Numbered from the stretch's first letter, positions 1-9,597 are shown. The stretch: 41,832 nt of DNA from Prochlorococcus sp. AG-412-P08 (GCA_003214695.1 QCLI01000010.1:1-41832), one strand, 5' to 3'. Numbers and translations: made by a program. Notes: generated by a model from the sequence alone, not told the origin.

Positions 1-1394
1 TGAGGGTGAGGTCTCTGTCTTAACTGCTGGACTTCCTCATATTTCATTTCAATGAAATTGTCAATAAAGTCTTTGTCGAATACTCCTCCTTCAGTTAGGT
101 AGTCATTGTCATCTTTTAATGCCCCTAAAGCATCGTTTAATGATGATGGTACGGTTGCTATCTTTGCAAGTTCATCAGCAGGTAGTTCAAATAAATCTCT
201 ATCTTCACCATCACCTGGATCGATTTGATTTTTTATTCCATCAATACCAGCCATAAGCATTGCACTAAAGGCTAAATATGGATTTGCCAATGCATCTCCT
301 GGTCTGAATTCCAATCTTTTTGCTTTTGGACTTGGTCCAGTGAGGGGAATCCTGATTGCCGCAGATCGATTACCTTGTGAATAGACGAGATTTACTGGAG
401 CCTCGAAACCTGGAACAAGACGTTTGTAACTGTTAGTACCTGGATTAGTAAAGGCTAGGAATGATGGCGCATGTTTGAGAATACCGCCTATATACCATCT
501 TGCTGTTTGGGAGAGGTTTGCGTAAGTACCTTCACCAAAGAAAAGTGGCTTACCAGCTTGCCATAGACTTTGGTGAACATGCATGCCTGTACCATTGTCA
601 TTCCAGACAGGTTTCGGCATAAAGGTTGCTGTCTTACCGTATTTTTTAGCTATATTCCTGACTACATATTTATAGGTCATGACATTATCGGCTGCTTCTA
701 TAAGAGAAGCAAATTTCATACCTAGCTCATGTTGTCCTGGACCAGCCACCTCATGATGATGCTTCTCAATGGGTATCCCAAGTTCTCCCATAAGTAGAAG
801 CATCTCAGAGCGCATGTCTTGAGCCGTATCATTTGGAGAAACAGGGAAGTATCCTTCTTTGTATTGGATTTTGTACCCTAGGTTCCCACCTTCCTCAATT
901 CTTGCAGTATTCCAAGGGGCTTCGATACTGTCAACACTATAAAAAGAAGTTCCTTCCTTTGAGTCATATCTAACATCGTCAAATATAAAAAACTCAGGCT
1001 CAGGTCCAAAAAAAGCTGCATCCGCTAGTCCAGTAGTTGAAAGATAGGACAATGCTTTTTGGGCTAATGCTCTTGGGCATCTTGAGTATGGATCTCCACT
1101 TCTTGGCTCTTGTATAGAGCAGATCATGCTGAGAGTTTTATGTCGGTAAAAAGGGTCTATCCATGAAGTGCTTGAATCAGGGACCATTGACATGTCTGAT
1201 TCGTTTATTGCTTTCCATCCTCTAATTGAGGATCCGTCAAAAGCTAATCCTTCCTTGAATGAACTTTCGTCAATCATGTCCGAAGTGACAGTTAAATGCT
1301 GCCATTTGCCATGTATGTCAGTGAATTTAAGATCAATGAGTTCAATACGCTCGTCTTTGATCTGCCTTAGTACGTCTTGAGCTGATTTTCCCAT
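1..1394 (-). CDS. glnA: Glutamine synthetase type I (3' end cut by window edge)
   Basis: This is the ammonium-assimilating GSI enzyme, which converts glutamate, ATP and NH4+ to glutamine in the cytoplasm. The reverse strand reads from ATG at 1394 (starting [18 protein letters not shown]) to the window edge, about 464 codons. GSI proteins are about 470 residues, so only roughly the last ten are missing. Visible family signatures include FDGSSIRGW near the N-terminus, the substrate segment [10 protein letters not shown], and NRSAAIRIP. At the position where enterobacterial GSI carries the adenylylated Tyr (NLYxLP), this protein has DLFELP with Phe. That agrees with cyanobacterial GSI not being controlled by adenylylation. 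Control is instead likely transcriptional, because a perfect NtcA box lies just upstream. Confidence 0.98.
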   Translation of the reverse strand, partial: MGKSAQDVLRQIKDERIELIDLKFTDIHGKWQHLTVTSDMIDESSFKEGLAFDGSSIRGWKAINESDMSMVPDSSTSWIDPFYRHKTLSMICSIQEPRSGDPYSRCPRALAQKALSYLSTTGLADAAFFGPEPEFFIFDDVRYDSKEGTSFYSVDSIEAPWNTARIEEGGNLGYKIQYKEGYFPVSPNDTAQDMRSEMLLLMGELGIPIEKHHHEVAGPGQHELGMKFASLIEAADNVMTYKYVVRNIAKKYGKTATFMPKPVWNDNGTGMHVHQSLWQAGKPLFFGEGTYANLSQTARWYIGGILKHAPSFLAFTNPGTNSYKRLVPGFEAPVNLVYSQGNRSAAIRIPLTGPSPKAKRLEFRPGDALANPYLAFSAMLMAGIDGIKNQIDPGDGEDRDLFELPADELAKIATVPSSLNDALGALKDDNDYLTEGGVFDKDFIDNFIEMKYEEVQQLRQRPHP

Positions 1395-1449
1395 GGACTA
1401 TTTTTTGATATGTATATACTAAAATTAATTATGATGTGCATCAGGTTAT

Positions 1450-1463
1450 GTATCAATAAGTAC
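1450..1463 (-). promoter_or_regulatory. NtcA-binding box of the glnA promoter
   Basis: The sequence gtatcaataagtac is a perfect GTA-N8-TAC palindrome, the NtcA consensus. On the glnA strand it is followed after exactly 22 nt by TAATTT (1427-1422), which fits the TAN3T -10 element of NtcA-activated class II promoters. The box ends 55 nt before the glnA ATG. The consensus and spacing are seen directly; activation under nitrogen limitation is inferred from known cyanobacterial glnA promoters. Confidence 0.85.
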
Positions 1464-1654
1464 TTTTTTAAACTCTGCTTAGATTCTCATTTTATTTATT
1501 GGCGTATTAGGTTCTTTGAACATAGAAAACCATTACTTCAATACTCTCACCATTGCAATACCTAAAATTAATTTCACGACAATACCATTAGGTGTTTAGG
1601 CTCAAGGTTAAGCAATCTTTTTATTCGGTCTTGGCACCAATCGCTTACTCTGCA

Positions 1655-2794
1655 ATGTTAAAAAAATCTGGCATATCAGTACCCTCTCTCTCAGTGCCAG
1701 AGAGACTTTTGCTAGGACCTGGGCCTTCTAATTCTCACCCTTTGGTCCTGCAAGCATTGTCTTGCCAACCAGTTGGCCATTTAGATCCTTTTTATATAGA
1801 TTTAATGGCCGAGGTTCAGGGATTGTTACGAGAAGTTTGGCAGACTTCTAATCGCTTAACTCTTCCTATGAGTGGTACTGGAAGTGCTGCAATGGAAGCA
1901 ACTATTGCAAATATTATTGAGCCAGGGGAGACTTTCCTTGTAGGAGTAAATGGATATTTTGGTAATCGTTTGGCTGATATGGCTTCTAGATATCAAGCTA
2001 AAGTAAAAACAATTGAGAAACCCTGGGGAGAAGCTTTTTCTCTTGGTGAAATTGAAGCTGCTTTAATAAAACACAAACCTTCCGTTTTTGCTCTCGTTCA
2101 TGCCGAGACTTCAACTGGAGTCTGTCAACCAATGCAGCAAATAGGAGATTTGTGCAGACGAAATGACTGCCTTTTGATTCTCGATACAGTAACTTCACTT
2201 GGAAGTGTTCCTTTATTCTTAGATGAATGGAAGGTCGATCTTGCCTATAGTTGTAGTCAGAAAGGACTTAGTTGTCCTCCAGGACTTGGTCCTTTTACAA
2301 TGAATAAAAGAGCAGAAGAGAAACTTAATAATAGAAAAGGTAAAGTCCCAAATTGGTATTTAGATCTTTCTTTGTTAAATCAGTATTGGGGTAGTGATCG
2401 TGTTTATCATCACACTGCACCAGTGAACATGAATTTTGGCATAAGAGAGTCTCTTAGATTAATTGTAGAAGAAGGCTTGGAAAATTCATGGGATCGCCAT
2501 AGAACAAATGCTGAATCCTTATGGAATGGATTAGAAAGGATGGACTTGGAGCTTCAGGTTAAAGAGGAATTTAGGCTCCCAACACTGACTACTGTAAAGA
2601 TTCCCAATGGTATTAATGGAAAGTCCTTCACATTGCATTTACTAAATAAATTTGGTGTAGAAATAGGAGGAGGTTTAGGTGAGTTGGCAGGCAAAGTCTG
2701 GCGAATTGGTCTTATGGGATATAATTCACAGAAGAAAAATGTAGATAAGATTTTAAATCTTTTTGAGTCTGAATTACCTAAATTTAAAGGCTAA
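1655..2794 (+). CDS. Class V aminotransferase (serine/alanine-glyoxylate aminotransferase family; 'soluble hydrogenase small subunit')
   Basis: This is a fold-type I, class V PLP aminotransferase of the alanine/serine-glyoxylate type. In cyanobacteria the family is often annotated as the 42-kDa 'soluble hydrogenase subunit', a historical name. Counting from ATG 1655, LLGPGPSN lies near residue 19, the PLP-facing Asp is in LILDTVTSLG (about residue 177), and the Schiff-base Lys is in SCSQKGLSCPPG (about residue 203). A GTG at 1592 would add 21 residues. I prefer 1655 because relatives begin only a short way before the LGPGPSN motif and neither start has an SD. It is divergent from glnA. The likely role is photorespiratory glyoxylate/serine or alanine metabolism, but substrate specificity cannot be read from the sequence. 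Confidence 0.9.
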   Translation: MLKKSGISVPSLSVPERLLLGPGPSNSHPLVLQALSCQPVGHLDPFYIDLMAEVQGLLREVWQTSNRLTLPMSGTGSAAMEATIANIIEPGETFLVGVNGYFGNRLADMASRYQAKVKTIEKPWGEAFSLGEIEAALIKHKPSVFALVHAETSTGVCQPMQQIGDLCRRNDCLLILDTVTSLGSVPLFLDEWKVDLAYSCSQKGLSCPPGLGPFTMNKRAEEKLNNRKGKVPNWYLDLSLLNQYWGSDRVYHHTAPVNMNFGIRESLRLIVEEGLENSWDRHRTNAESLWNGLERMDLELQVKEEFRLPTLTTVKIPNGINGKSFTLHLLNKFGVEIGGGLGELAGKVWRIGLMGYNSQKKNVDKILNLFESELPKFKG

Positions 2795-2797
2795 TCT

Positions 2798-3286
2798 TTA
2801 CTTGGCTCTATTAATTCTAAACCATTCTTTTAGTTCATATTTGAGTTGATCTTTCAAAATTCCTCTTTCAACAGTCATTTTATGATGAGCACTTTTATGT
2901 GACGTTAAATCTATTGATCCGCCCATTCCACCTCTTTTCTTATCTTCTGTTCCATATATAACCTTCCCCATTCTTGCTTGAATAAGTGCACCAGAACACA
3001 TTTGGCATGGCTCAAGAGTCACTATCAAGGTACATTCATTGAATCTCCAATCTCTTTTTATCCAGGCAGCTTGACGAAGAGCAATCAGTTCTGCATGTCC
3101 TAAAGGATTGCAATCTCTATTTCTAGTATTTCTTCCATGACCAATGCAGTGCCCCTTTTCGTTTAGGATTATTGCTGAAACTGGAACTTCCCCATCATCA
3201 CCAGCATTTTTTGCTCTTTTAAGAAGAATGAACATCCATCGAAGGGTTTGTGTATCGTTGAGTTGTATTGGTTTAGCAAATTGCAT
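2798..3286 (-). CDS. tadA: tRNA-specific adenosine deaminase
   Basis: TadA deaminates A34 to inosine in tRNA-Arg(ACG), which widens wobble decoding. This 162-aa protein has the zinc-dependent cytidine/deoxycytidylate deaminase signature: HAE at residues 64-66 (His ligand and catalytic Glu) and PCQMC at 93-97 (two Cys ligands). A dimer-interface region with KRGGMGGSIDL follows. Its length is normal for TadA. Its stop lies only 4 nt from the convergent aminotransferase stop, so the two genes share a terminus. The N-terminus starts at a clear ATG. Confidence 0.95.
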   Translation of the reverse strand: MQFAKPIQLNDTQTLRWMFILLKRAKNAGDDGEVPVSAIILNEKGHCIGHGRNTRNRDCNPLGHAELIALRQAAWIKRDWRFNECTLIVTLEPCQMCSGALIQARMGKVIYGTEDKKRGGMGGSIDLTSHKSAHHKMTVERGILKDQLKYELKEWFRINRAK

Positions 3287-3375
3287 AGGTGTAGAAACAA
3301 ACCTTTAAATCCGAACTTACTGAATTTTATTTCTCAACAATTCTTTTTGGTATAAATACCTGATAGGAAATTCCA

Positions 3376-4743
3376 TTGGACTTTTTTGCTTCACCAAATC
3401 ATTCTGATCCAAAATTTAAATCTTTTTTAGAAGATGCTTGTGGCAGTCTTTGTAGTTGGATATCCACGACGCATGAGAAGGGACCCTTGCCTTCATTATT
3501 TGATTTGCCGGATGTTCAACCTTGCTTAGAAGGATTGCCTCCTGAACAATTATTGGAGGATATTCATAAGTTGATGTCAGGTTCATATCATTCATCTCAT
3601 CCAGGTGCTCTTGCACATTTAGACCCTCCTCCCCTTACTGGTTCAATTATTGGGGAGTTGATATGTGCAGGCCTTAATAATAATTTATTGGCTGAGGAAC
3701 TTTCTCCAAGTATCACAAAATTAGAGCGTAGCCTTTGTAAATGGATTTCAGAACAATTGGGAATGCCGAGTACTTCTGGGGGAGTAGCTGCATGTGGCGG
3801 AAGTCTAGCTAATTTAATGGCCTTATTGGTTGCAAGATCTAATAGCAACTCTCGTTATAACTCAGATGTTGTTGTTCTTGTAAGTGAAGAAGCTCATGTC
3901 TCAATTGCTAGGGCCGTTTCGGTCATGGGGCTGCCTCCAGATTCTCTATGTAAGATCTCGACTGATGAAGATGGCAGAATTGATATCACATCTCTAAAAA
4001 AAAGGTTTGCAGAAATAAGAACTCTTGGTAAAACCTGCATAGCTGTTGTTGCAACAGCAGGTACAACTGTTAGAGGAGCAATCGATCCATTAACTGAAAT
4101 CTCACATTTTTGTAGGGTTGAGAACCTGTGGCTACATGTAGATGCTGCTATTGGTGGAGTATTTGCTTTGTCGACTTCAACAAAAAAACTTGTATCAGAT
4201 CTTTCCAAGGCGAATTCAGTTACTGTTAATCCTCAGAAGCTTTTGGGAATCACTAAAACATCGTCGTTATTACTTGTATCACACTTTGATGATCTATTTA
4301 AATGTTTCTCAACTGGTTTCCCTTATATTGAACCTTCTTCAGACTTACAAGTTCAAGGTGGAGAAATTGGATTGCAAGGAACTAGAGCTGCAGAGATAAT
4401 TAAATTGTGGATTGGATTAAGGCAACTTGGTCAGAATGGAATCCAATTACTTCTTGAACAAGCTATCTTTCGTAGAAAGTATCTAGCTGAGAAGCTAGAC
4501 AGTCGAAAACTTAAGGTAATTACTGGACCATTGCACTTGTTAGCTGTTACTCCCCTTAATGCTACTTCTCTTGAAGCTGATGAATGGTCAGTTAGGACTA
4601 AATCTCAATTATTAGAGAGTAATTACTTGCTATCAAGACCTAAATATCAGAATCGCTATTATTTGAAGGCAGTCATGGGTAACCCTCATACACAAACCTC
4701 ACATATAGATGAATTGGCAGAAACATTGAATCAATCTATTTAA
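3376..4743 (+). CDS. PLP-dependent group II decarboxylase (aromatic amino acid / glutamate / diaminobutyrate decarboxylase family)
   Basis: This 455-aa protein has the group II decarboxylase layout. A PLP-stacking His is in EEAHVS (about residue 174), the Asp is in HVDAAIGG (254-261), and the Schiff-base Lys is in NPQKLLG (about residue 288). The start is TTG at 3376, with aagga-like SD bases about 8-10 nt upstream (ataggaaa). These enzymes remove the alpha-carboxyl from an amino acid to give an amine. The substrate here (glutamate, 2,4-diaminobutyrate, aromatic, or other) is not evident. It runs divergently from tadA and is followed after 5 nt by a small membrane protein gene, with which it is probably co-transcribed. 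Confidence 0.9.
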   Translation: MDFFASPNHSDPKFKSFLEDACGSLCSWISTTHEKGPLPSLFDLPDVQPCLEGLPPEQLLEDIHKLMSGSYHSSHPGALAHLDPPPLTGSIIGELICAGLNNNLLAEELSPSITKLERSLCKWISEQLGMPSTSGGVAACGGSLANLMALLVARSNSNSRYNSDVVVLVSEEAHVSIARAVSVMGLPPDSLCKISTDEDGRIDITSLKKRFAEIRTLGKTCIAVVATAGTTVRGAIDPLTEISHFCRVENLWLHVDAAIGGVFALSTSTKKLVSDLSKANSVTVNPQKLLGITKTSSLLLVSHFDDLFKCFSTGFPYIEPSSDLQVQGGEIGLQGTRAAEIIKLWIGLRQLGQNGIQLLLEQAIFRRKYLAEKLDSRKLKVITGPLHLLAVTPLNATSLEADEWSVRTKSQLLESNYLLSRPKYQNRYYLKAVMGNPHTQTSHIDELAETLNQSI

Positions 4744-4748
4744 TTATA

Positions 4749-4925
4749 ATGAACAATGAAAATAAACGTGGGAAATATGTAGCCATAGTTACTGGGATCT
4801 TCTCAATTGTCATAGGCATACTTTATTTAACTTTAATAACTATTCTTGATGCTCGTGGTCCAATGCTTCCCCCACCTCCTGAGGCCTTAGGTTTGGTGGT
4901 AACTCTTTGTAGTTGTCTTCTCTAA
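4749..4925 (+). CDS. Small single-pass membrane protein with a proline-rich tail
   Basis: A 58-codon frame starts at ATG 4749, five nucleotides after the decarboxylase stop. The product begins MNNENKRGKYVAIVTGI, has one strongly hydrophobic segment at about residues 11-34, and then the motif RGPMLPPPPEALG. I recall short cyanobacterial hypothetical proteins with this 'TM plus RGPMLPPPPEAL' pattern, but cannot check here. Its last 86 nt overlap the 3' end of the GTPase gene on the opposite strand, so part of the C-terminus may be less constrained. Function is unknown. Confidence 0.7.
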   Translation: MNNENKRGKYVAIVTGIFSIVIGILYLTLITILDARGPMLPPPPEALGLVVTLCSCLL

Positions 4926-6399
4926 TAGGCTTAACTACTCTATTCATCGCAACCTTTATAAATTGCCTTAGGCTTTTTTCTCGGCTGTTGATATTATAGT
5001 GCCTTTGAACAACTTCTTGTATCCCTCCATCGCCCCAATCCTGATCCTGTTCAAAATAAGTAATCAAACTTTCCCCAGCAACTTTTGTAAGCCAACCTGC
5101 TGTAATGCTTTGGATTGATTTCCCTATTAGATATGTAGGCAAGTGCAAACTAAGCGAGTTGCTAATTATTGAAACCGCTCCTTTTACTATTCCTAATCCA
5201 GCAATGGTTTGACCTAGTGACATCGCAAGAAACTTGGCTCGGCTCTTTGTTAATTTAACCCCAAATATTTTTGATATATCCATCACCATTCTGCCATTAA
5301 CTACAGCAGTCCCAAGAAGGTCTACCCCAGGTAATGGAGTTATAAATACAACGCTGCTGCTAATCCATATATACCTTTCTATACATCTATTGGCTTTGAT
5401 AAGTCTCTGCTTTGATAAAAGCCTTCTTCCTGACGCTCCTAGGTTCCTACATTGAAGTAGAATATTATCTGCGATAAGCTCCTCACCTTCTTCATGAAGA
5501 ACGATAGCTATGCGTTTTATTAATTGGTTTATTTCCGGTTTGGGTTGCAAGGGTCTACTGCCGAGAACAGGTATTGTCTGAGGCGAAGCAGAAATTGGGA
5601 TAATATTTCTCTTGTCAACTAATCCCATGCAATGATTTTGTATTAAATTAACTAACCTATCTTCCTCAGCTTCTGAACGAAGGTCGCACTTGTTAATAGC
5701 AACAAAGAGCTTTTTGCCTACTTTTGAGAGACTTGTTATTAACTCCATTTCATAAGATCTTAGATCACTATCTACTACAAAAATTATTAGATCAGCCCGA
5801 CTTGCTTTTAGAAGAGCCTCCTTTTCTCTTATGCGACCATCAACACCTCCTTCTAGAATGCCAGGAGTGTCTACAAGATTTAGTCCTCTAGTAAGAGATT
5901 TTAAACGTAGTCGGTATGAATTTGTACTTTTGGTTGAGCCCATGCTCGGGCCAATTTCTCCTACTATTCTATTAAGAAGAGATCTTATGATAGAAGTCTT
6001 ACCAGTAGACCCTGTTCCCAAGAAAACAACGACTAAATCGCCTCTTAAAAGCTCTTTTTCAATTAACTCCTTTTCGTGTTTAAAAGCTTCTGATGCAATA
6101 TTATTTTGAATAAGGCTAGTTAACTGATCTATACTTTTTAAACTTTGTCTTGCTGCCTCACTACGATCCTTAGGTACTGAGACAGTATTTTTTTTGTTAA
6201 TTATATAATAGCTTGATCTTCGTATGATTCTTTTGACTTTGTTAAGTAGGCTTTTATTAAATAGGATAGAAAGGAGTACTAGAGAAACAAATATTGTTTT
6301 TATACTTATCAATCTTATTATAGCGCCAGCTAATGCAGCGATAGTTACCACTATTGGGAGTAGTAGTAGAAAAACAAAGCGCTTATTTCTATTGATCAT
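4840..6399 (-). CDS. Membrane-associated GTPase with C-terminal DUF697-type domain
   Basis: The 519-aa protein has two hydrophobic segments near the N-terminus (about residues 8-30 and 34-48) and then a complete small-GTPase domain: P-loop GTGSTGKTS (128-136), G3 DTPG (177-180), G4 NKCD (236-239) and G5 ISAS (about 269-272). The C-terminal part (about 340-470) is helical and hydrophobic, as in the DUF697/YcjF-like family that accompanies Era/TrmE-type GTPases in cyanobacteria. It is the last gene of a bioY-lspA-GTPase run (54-nt gap to lspA). A role at the membrane is inferred; no specific process is known. Its 3' end overlaps the convergent small gene at 4749-4925. Confidence 0.88.
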   Translation of the reverse strand: MINRNKRFVFLLLLPIVVTIAALAGAIIRLISIKTIFVSLVLLSILFNKSLLNKVKRIIRRSSYYIINKKNTVSVPKDRSEAARQSLKSIDQLTSLIQNNIASEAFKHEKELIEKELLRGDLVVVFLGTGSTGKTSIIRSLLNRIVGEIGPSMGSTKSTNSYRLRLKSLTRGLNLVDTPGILEGGVDGRIREKEALLKASRADLIIFVVDSDLRSYEMELITSLSKVGKKLFVAINKCDLRSEAEEDRLVNLIQNHCMGLVDKRNIIPISASPQTIPVLGSRPLQPKPEINQLIKRIAIVLHEEGEELIADNILLQCRNLGASGRRLLSKQRLIKANRCIERYIWISSSVVFITPLPGVDLLGTAVVNGRMVMDISKIFGVKLTKSRAKFLAMSLGQTIAGLGIVKGAVSIISNSLSLHLPTYLIGKSIQSITAGWLTKVAGESLITYFEQDQDWGDGGIQEVVQRHYNINSREKSLRQFIKVAMNRVVKPIREDNYKELPPNLRPQEVGEALDHEHQE

Positions 6400-6452
6400 G
6401 GTCTAGAAAATAGTTCATACAAATCATCATTATTCCTGTGAGATTGCATTTC

Positions 6453-6902
6453 TTAAATCCTCTTCCTAGTAAGAGTATCAAGAAGAAGATAAATCAAAGC
6501 AATATTAATTGAGATATCAGCAACATTAAATATTGGAAAATTAATAGGTATTAATTGAATGAAATCTACTACATAACCTAGTCTCCATCGATCCAACCCG
6601 TTGCCTAGAGTCCCACCTAAAAGGAATATTAAACCCAGAGCATTGTAGTAATTAAAGGAAGATCTGCTGTAAATCCAGAGTATTAAAACTAATGCGACGA
6701 ATAGACTAATGATAGAGAGTAAGAAGGGGAAACTGCTAAATATACTAAAGGCAGCTCCCTTATTCTTCACTAAATTAAGTCTAATTAGTCCAGGCAGGAT
6801 AGGTGTGTATCTAGCTGGAGTAATTGTAATTGCAATAAACTTAGTTAATTGATCAAATGAGCAAATTAAAATGGATAGAAAGATAATTTTGTTGGATTTC
6901 AT
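6453..6902 (-). CDS. lspA: Lipoprotein signal peptidase (signal peptidase II)
   Basis: LspA cleaves prolipoproteins at the lipobox in the cytoplasmic membrane. The 149-aa protein has four hydrophobic segments and the family signatures: an N-terminal DQLTK (Asp17), NKGAAFS (47-53), the first catalytic Asp in GNGLDR (Asp104) and the second in FNVADISI (Asp129). Length is slightly short but within the family. It sits 9 nt downstream of bioY on the same strand, an operon-like arrangement also seen in other picocyanobacteria. Confidence 0.96.
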   Translation of the reverse strand: MKSNKIIFLSILICSFDQLTKFIAITITPARYTPILPGLIRLNLVKNKGAAFSIFSSFPFLLSIISLFVALVLILWIYSRSSFNYYNALGLIFLLGGTLGNGLDRWRLGYVVDFIQLIPINFPIFNVADISINIALIYLLLDTLTRKRI

Positions 6903-6911
6903 TGATTTACT

Positions 6912-7493
6912 TCACTCTAGAATTAATATTTTTCTCAATGATATAGTTAGCAATACAATGGGTAGGCATAAGAGTACATGGAAGGGGAGGTTAGAGATGC
7001 TATATATATACAATAGCTCCAGAAGTGTGTTATCCCATCTTGATGTCAATGCTCCTGCAAATATGTTTATTATTCCTACCGAATGAACTATTGTCAATCC
7101 AGAAATAGATGTAATAAATAAACTAAGCATTGAGTTATTTCTTCCTAACTGAGCCATTCGCCCGGTTACCCAAACGGCTGGTATAAAACCTGCTAAATAT
7201 CCAAAGGCCGGTGTAGCAACATATCCAAGACTTCCCCCTCCTTGGAATACCGGTAGATAAAACAGACCAATAGTTAAGTAAGCAATAGCTGCGATCATCC
7301 CTGCTTTAGGTCCACAGAATAATCCAGTGAATATTAATGCCGGCACTTGCCATGAAATAGGTAAATCAACAACTTCTAGAGATAAATTACTTTTAATGAT
7401 AAAAGTTGCTGATGGAATCATTCCACCTACAAGGATTATTAGTAGACTTGCGAGTGCTGAACTTAAAAGAGTAAAGGTTCGCAAGGGAATCAT
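6912..7493 (-). CDS. bioY: BioY-family biotin ECF transporter S component
   Basis: The 193-aa protein has about six membrane segments and BioY hallmarks: the Gly-rich cytoplasmic motif FQGGGSLGYVATPAFGYLAG in the middle and an N-terminal TFIIK-SLSLEV-like strand region. BioY binds biotin and normally works with an ECF ATPase/EcfT module, though some BioY proteins act alone. No EcfT gene is in this window. An orphan ATPase with a CbiO-like QFPE motif is encoded at 11227-11838 and is a possible partner (inference). It starts at ATG 7493 and is divergent from the SipA-like gene. Confidence 0.9.
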   Translation of the reverse strand: MIPLRTFTLLSSALASLLIILVGGMIPSATFIIKSNLSLEVVDLPISWQVPALIFTGLFCGPKAGMIAAIAYLTIGLFYLPVFQGGGSLGYVATPAFGYLAGFIPAVWVTGRMAQLGRNNSMLSLFITSISGLTIVHSVGIINIFAGALTSRWDNTLLELLYIYSISNLPFHVLLCLPIVLLTISLRKILILE

Positions 7494-7628
7494 GCTTAGA
7501 TATAGATTAATGATAAATGTCAGGTCTTTATTGAGAAGTGTTTGAATTGCTTAGTAAGCTTATTGTTAATGAGTGCAAGAACTCAATCTTAAAAAGCCCT
7601 TAACCCCTTTTTACTGAGAGACAATTTT

Positions 7629-7856
7629 ATGACAGTTATTTTGGGCGAAAGGGTCCTTTTGAAAGTATCTCAGGCATATTTAAAAACCAGCGATCCAATG
7701 CCGATGCTTCGTCCTCCTGATCTGGTTTCCCTAGATGAGGTTGGAGAGGTCGTTGCTTTATTACCAAAAGATATGGCAGAGGTTAAATTCCGAAGAGGTA
7801 ATTTTTTGATATCAATAGAACATTTGAAATTAGAACAATCTAAGTTACCTGATTGA
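7629..7856 (+). CDS. DUF3148 / SipA-like small regulator
   Basis: This is a 75-aa SH3-like beta protein. The motif [17 protein letters not shown] followed by GEVV and [14 protein letters not shown] matches what I know of the cyanobacterial DUF3148 family. That family includes SipA, which binds the histidine kinase NblS/Hik33 and affects stress and high-light signalling. The start is ATG 7629. Its stop is one base before the prfC start, so the two are very likely translated from one mRNA. Family assignment is from memory of the motif; the SipA role in this organism is inferred. Confidence 0.72.
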   Translation: MTVILGERVLLKVSQAYLKTSDPMPMLRPPDLVSLDEVGEVVALLPKDMAEVKFRRGNFLISIEHLKLEQSKLPD

Positions 7857-7857
7857 C

Positions 7858-9534
7858 ATGAAATCTCTCACATCTGAAAATCTGCCACCAAAAGCTGCTT
7901 TATCCATTAATGGTGAAGAATTTCAGAAGGAATTAAAGGAAGCTGTAATTAGAAGGCGAAATTTTGCAATTATTTCCCATCCAGATGCTGGTAAGACAAC
8001 TCTGACGGAAAAGCTTCTTCTATATGGTGGTGCAATTCAACAAGCTGGTGCTGTTAAGGCTCGAGGTGAACAACGGAAAGTTACCTCTGATTGGATGGAA
8101 TTGGAAAAACAAAGAGGTATTTCCATTACATCAACAGTTTTACAGTTTGATTACAATGACATTACGATAAATCTACTAGATACTCCTGGCCACCAGGATT
8201 TTTCAGAAGATACATATCGAACACTAGCTGCTGCAGATAATGCAGTTATGCTAGAAGACGCTGCAAAAGGATTAGAACCTCAAACAAGAAAGCTGTTTGA
8301 AGTTTGTCGGCTTAGGAATATTCCTATTTTTACATTCATCAACAAGATGGATCGACCTGGCCTAGAACCACTCACTCTTTTAGATGAGATCGAATCCGAA
8401 CTCAAGCTTGCAACCTTTGCGTTGAATTGGCCTATTGGGAGTGGTGATCTCTTTCGTGGTGTTGTTGAACGCCAAACAAGAGATATTGTGTTATTTTCCA
8501 GAGCTGAAAGAGGAAAACAATCAATTGAAAAACGTTTAAAGCTAGACGATCCTGAGTTGTTTAACTTAGTTGAAAAAGATCTTTTAGATAAAGCAATAGA
8601 AGAACTAGATCTTCTTGAGGAGGCAGGTGCACCAATGGATATTGAACTTATTAGAGCGGGTGAACTTACACCTGTTTTCTTTGGATCGGCTATGACAAAC
8701 TTTGGTGTTAAGCCTTTCTTAGACAGTTTTCTTGACATAGCTCAAGGTCCCGTTTCTCGTATGGCTCACGACGGTCCTGTTGATCCTCTCAGAGATACAT
8801 TCACGGGGTTTGTTTTCAAATTACAGGCCAATATGGATCCTCGTCATAGAGACCGTGTTGCTTTTGTTCGAGTTTGTAGTGGACGATTTGAAAAGGATAT
8901 GATTGTTAGTCATGCACGGACTGGTAAGAATATTCGTTTATCTAGACCCCAAAAGATATTTGCCAAAGACAGGGAAGTTGTAGAAGATGCATATCCAGGA
9001 GATGTGATTGGATTAAACAATCCAGGCATGTTTTCAATTGGCGATACCTTATATGCAGGCAAATACACTGAATACGAGGGCATACCGTGCTTTAGCCCAG
9101 AGATCTTTTGTTGGTTGAGAAACCCTAATCCATCTGCTTTTAAAAATTTTAAAAAGGGAGTCAATGAATTAAGAGAAGAAGGAGCTGTCCAGATTCTTTA
9201 TGATATAGACCAGAGTAAAAGAGATCCAATACTTGCTGCCGTTGGTCAGTTACAACTTGAGGTTGTTCAACATCGACTGGAGAATGAATACTCTGTTGAA
9301 ACTAGGTTAGAAGCCATGGGCTTTCAAGTGGCAAGATGGGTGGATGGTGGATGGAACTCTCTTGATGAGATTGGGAGAATATTTAATTGTAAAACTGTCC
9401 AAGACTCTTGGCAGAGGCCTGTTCTTCTTTTCAAGAATAAATGGAATCTAACTCAATTAGAGCAAGACCATCCAGACCTAGAGTTAAGTTCAGTTGCTCC
9501 TGTTGTGAGCGGAGTCAACCCTATAACTCTTTAA
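7858..9534 (+). CDS. prfC: Peptide chain release factor 3
   Basis: RF3 is a translational GTPase that recycles RF1/RF2 from the ribosome after termination. The 558-aa protein has the G1 motif HPDAGKTT (41-48), the switch I/II region with [19 protein letters not shown] (108-112) and NKMD in FINKMDRPG. It is followed by the domain II/III architecture of RF3; QVLYD-type C-terminal features appear as AVQILYD. Length is typical (about 530-560). The ATG is one base after the stop of the SipA-like gene, and the G-domain starts about 35 residues in, so this start is consistent. Confidence 0.97.
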   Translation: MKSLTSENLPPKAALSINGEEFQKELKEAVIRRRNFAIISHPDAGKTTLTEKLLLYGGAIQQAGAVKARGEQRKVTSDWMELEKQRGISITSTVLQFDYNDITINLLDTPGHQDFSEDTYRTLAAADNAVMLEDAAKGLEPQTRKLFEVCRLRNIPIFTFINKMDRPGLEPLTLLDEIESELKLATFALNWPIGSGDLFRGVVERQTRDIVLFSRAERGKQSIEKRLKLDDPELFNLVEKDLLDKAIEELDLLEEAGAPMDIELIRAGELTPVFFGSAMTNFGVKPFLDSFLDIAQGPVSRMAHDGPVDPLRDTFTGFVFKLQANMDPRHRDRVAFVRVCSGRFEKDMIVSHARTGKNIRLSRPQKIFAKDREVVEDAYPGDVIGLNNPGMFSIGDTLYAGKYTEYEGIPCFSPEIFCWLRNPNPSAFKNFKKGVNELREEGAVQILYDIDQSKRDPILAAVGQLQLEVVQHRLENEYSVETRLEAMGFQVARWVDGGWNSLDEIGRIFNCKTVQDSWQRPVLLFKNKWNLTQLEQDHPDLELSSVAPVVSGVNPITL

Positions 9535-9597
9535 TATCATTTCCTTTACCAATCCCTGTGCTCGCTATTACGCTCCTTGATAACAATCGTTTAAACT

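Noticed and set aside
8280-8738. 152-aa antisense frame inside prfC
   Set aside because: It is a shadow of a strongly conserved gene, Ser-rich as is typical of reverse readings, with no independent signals.
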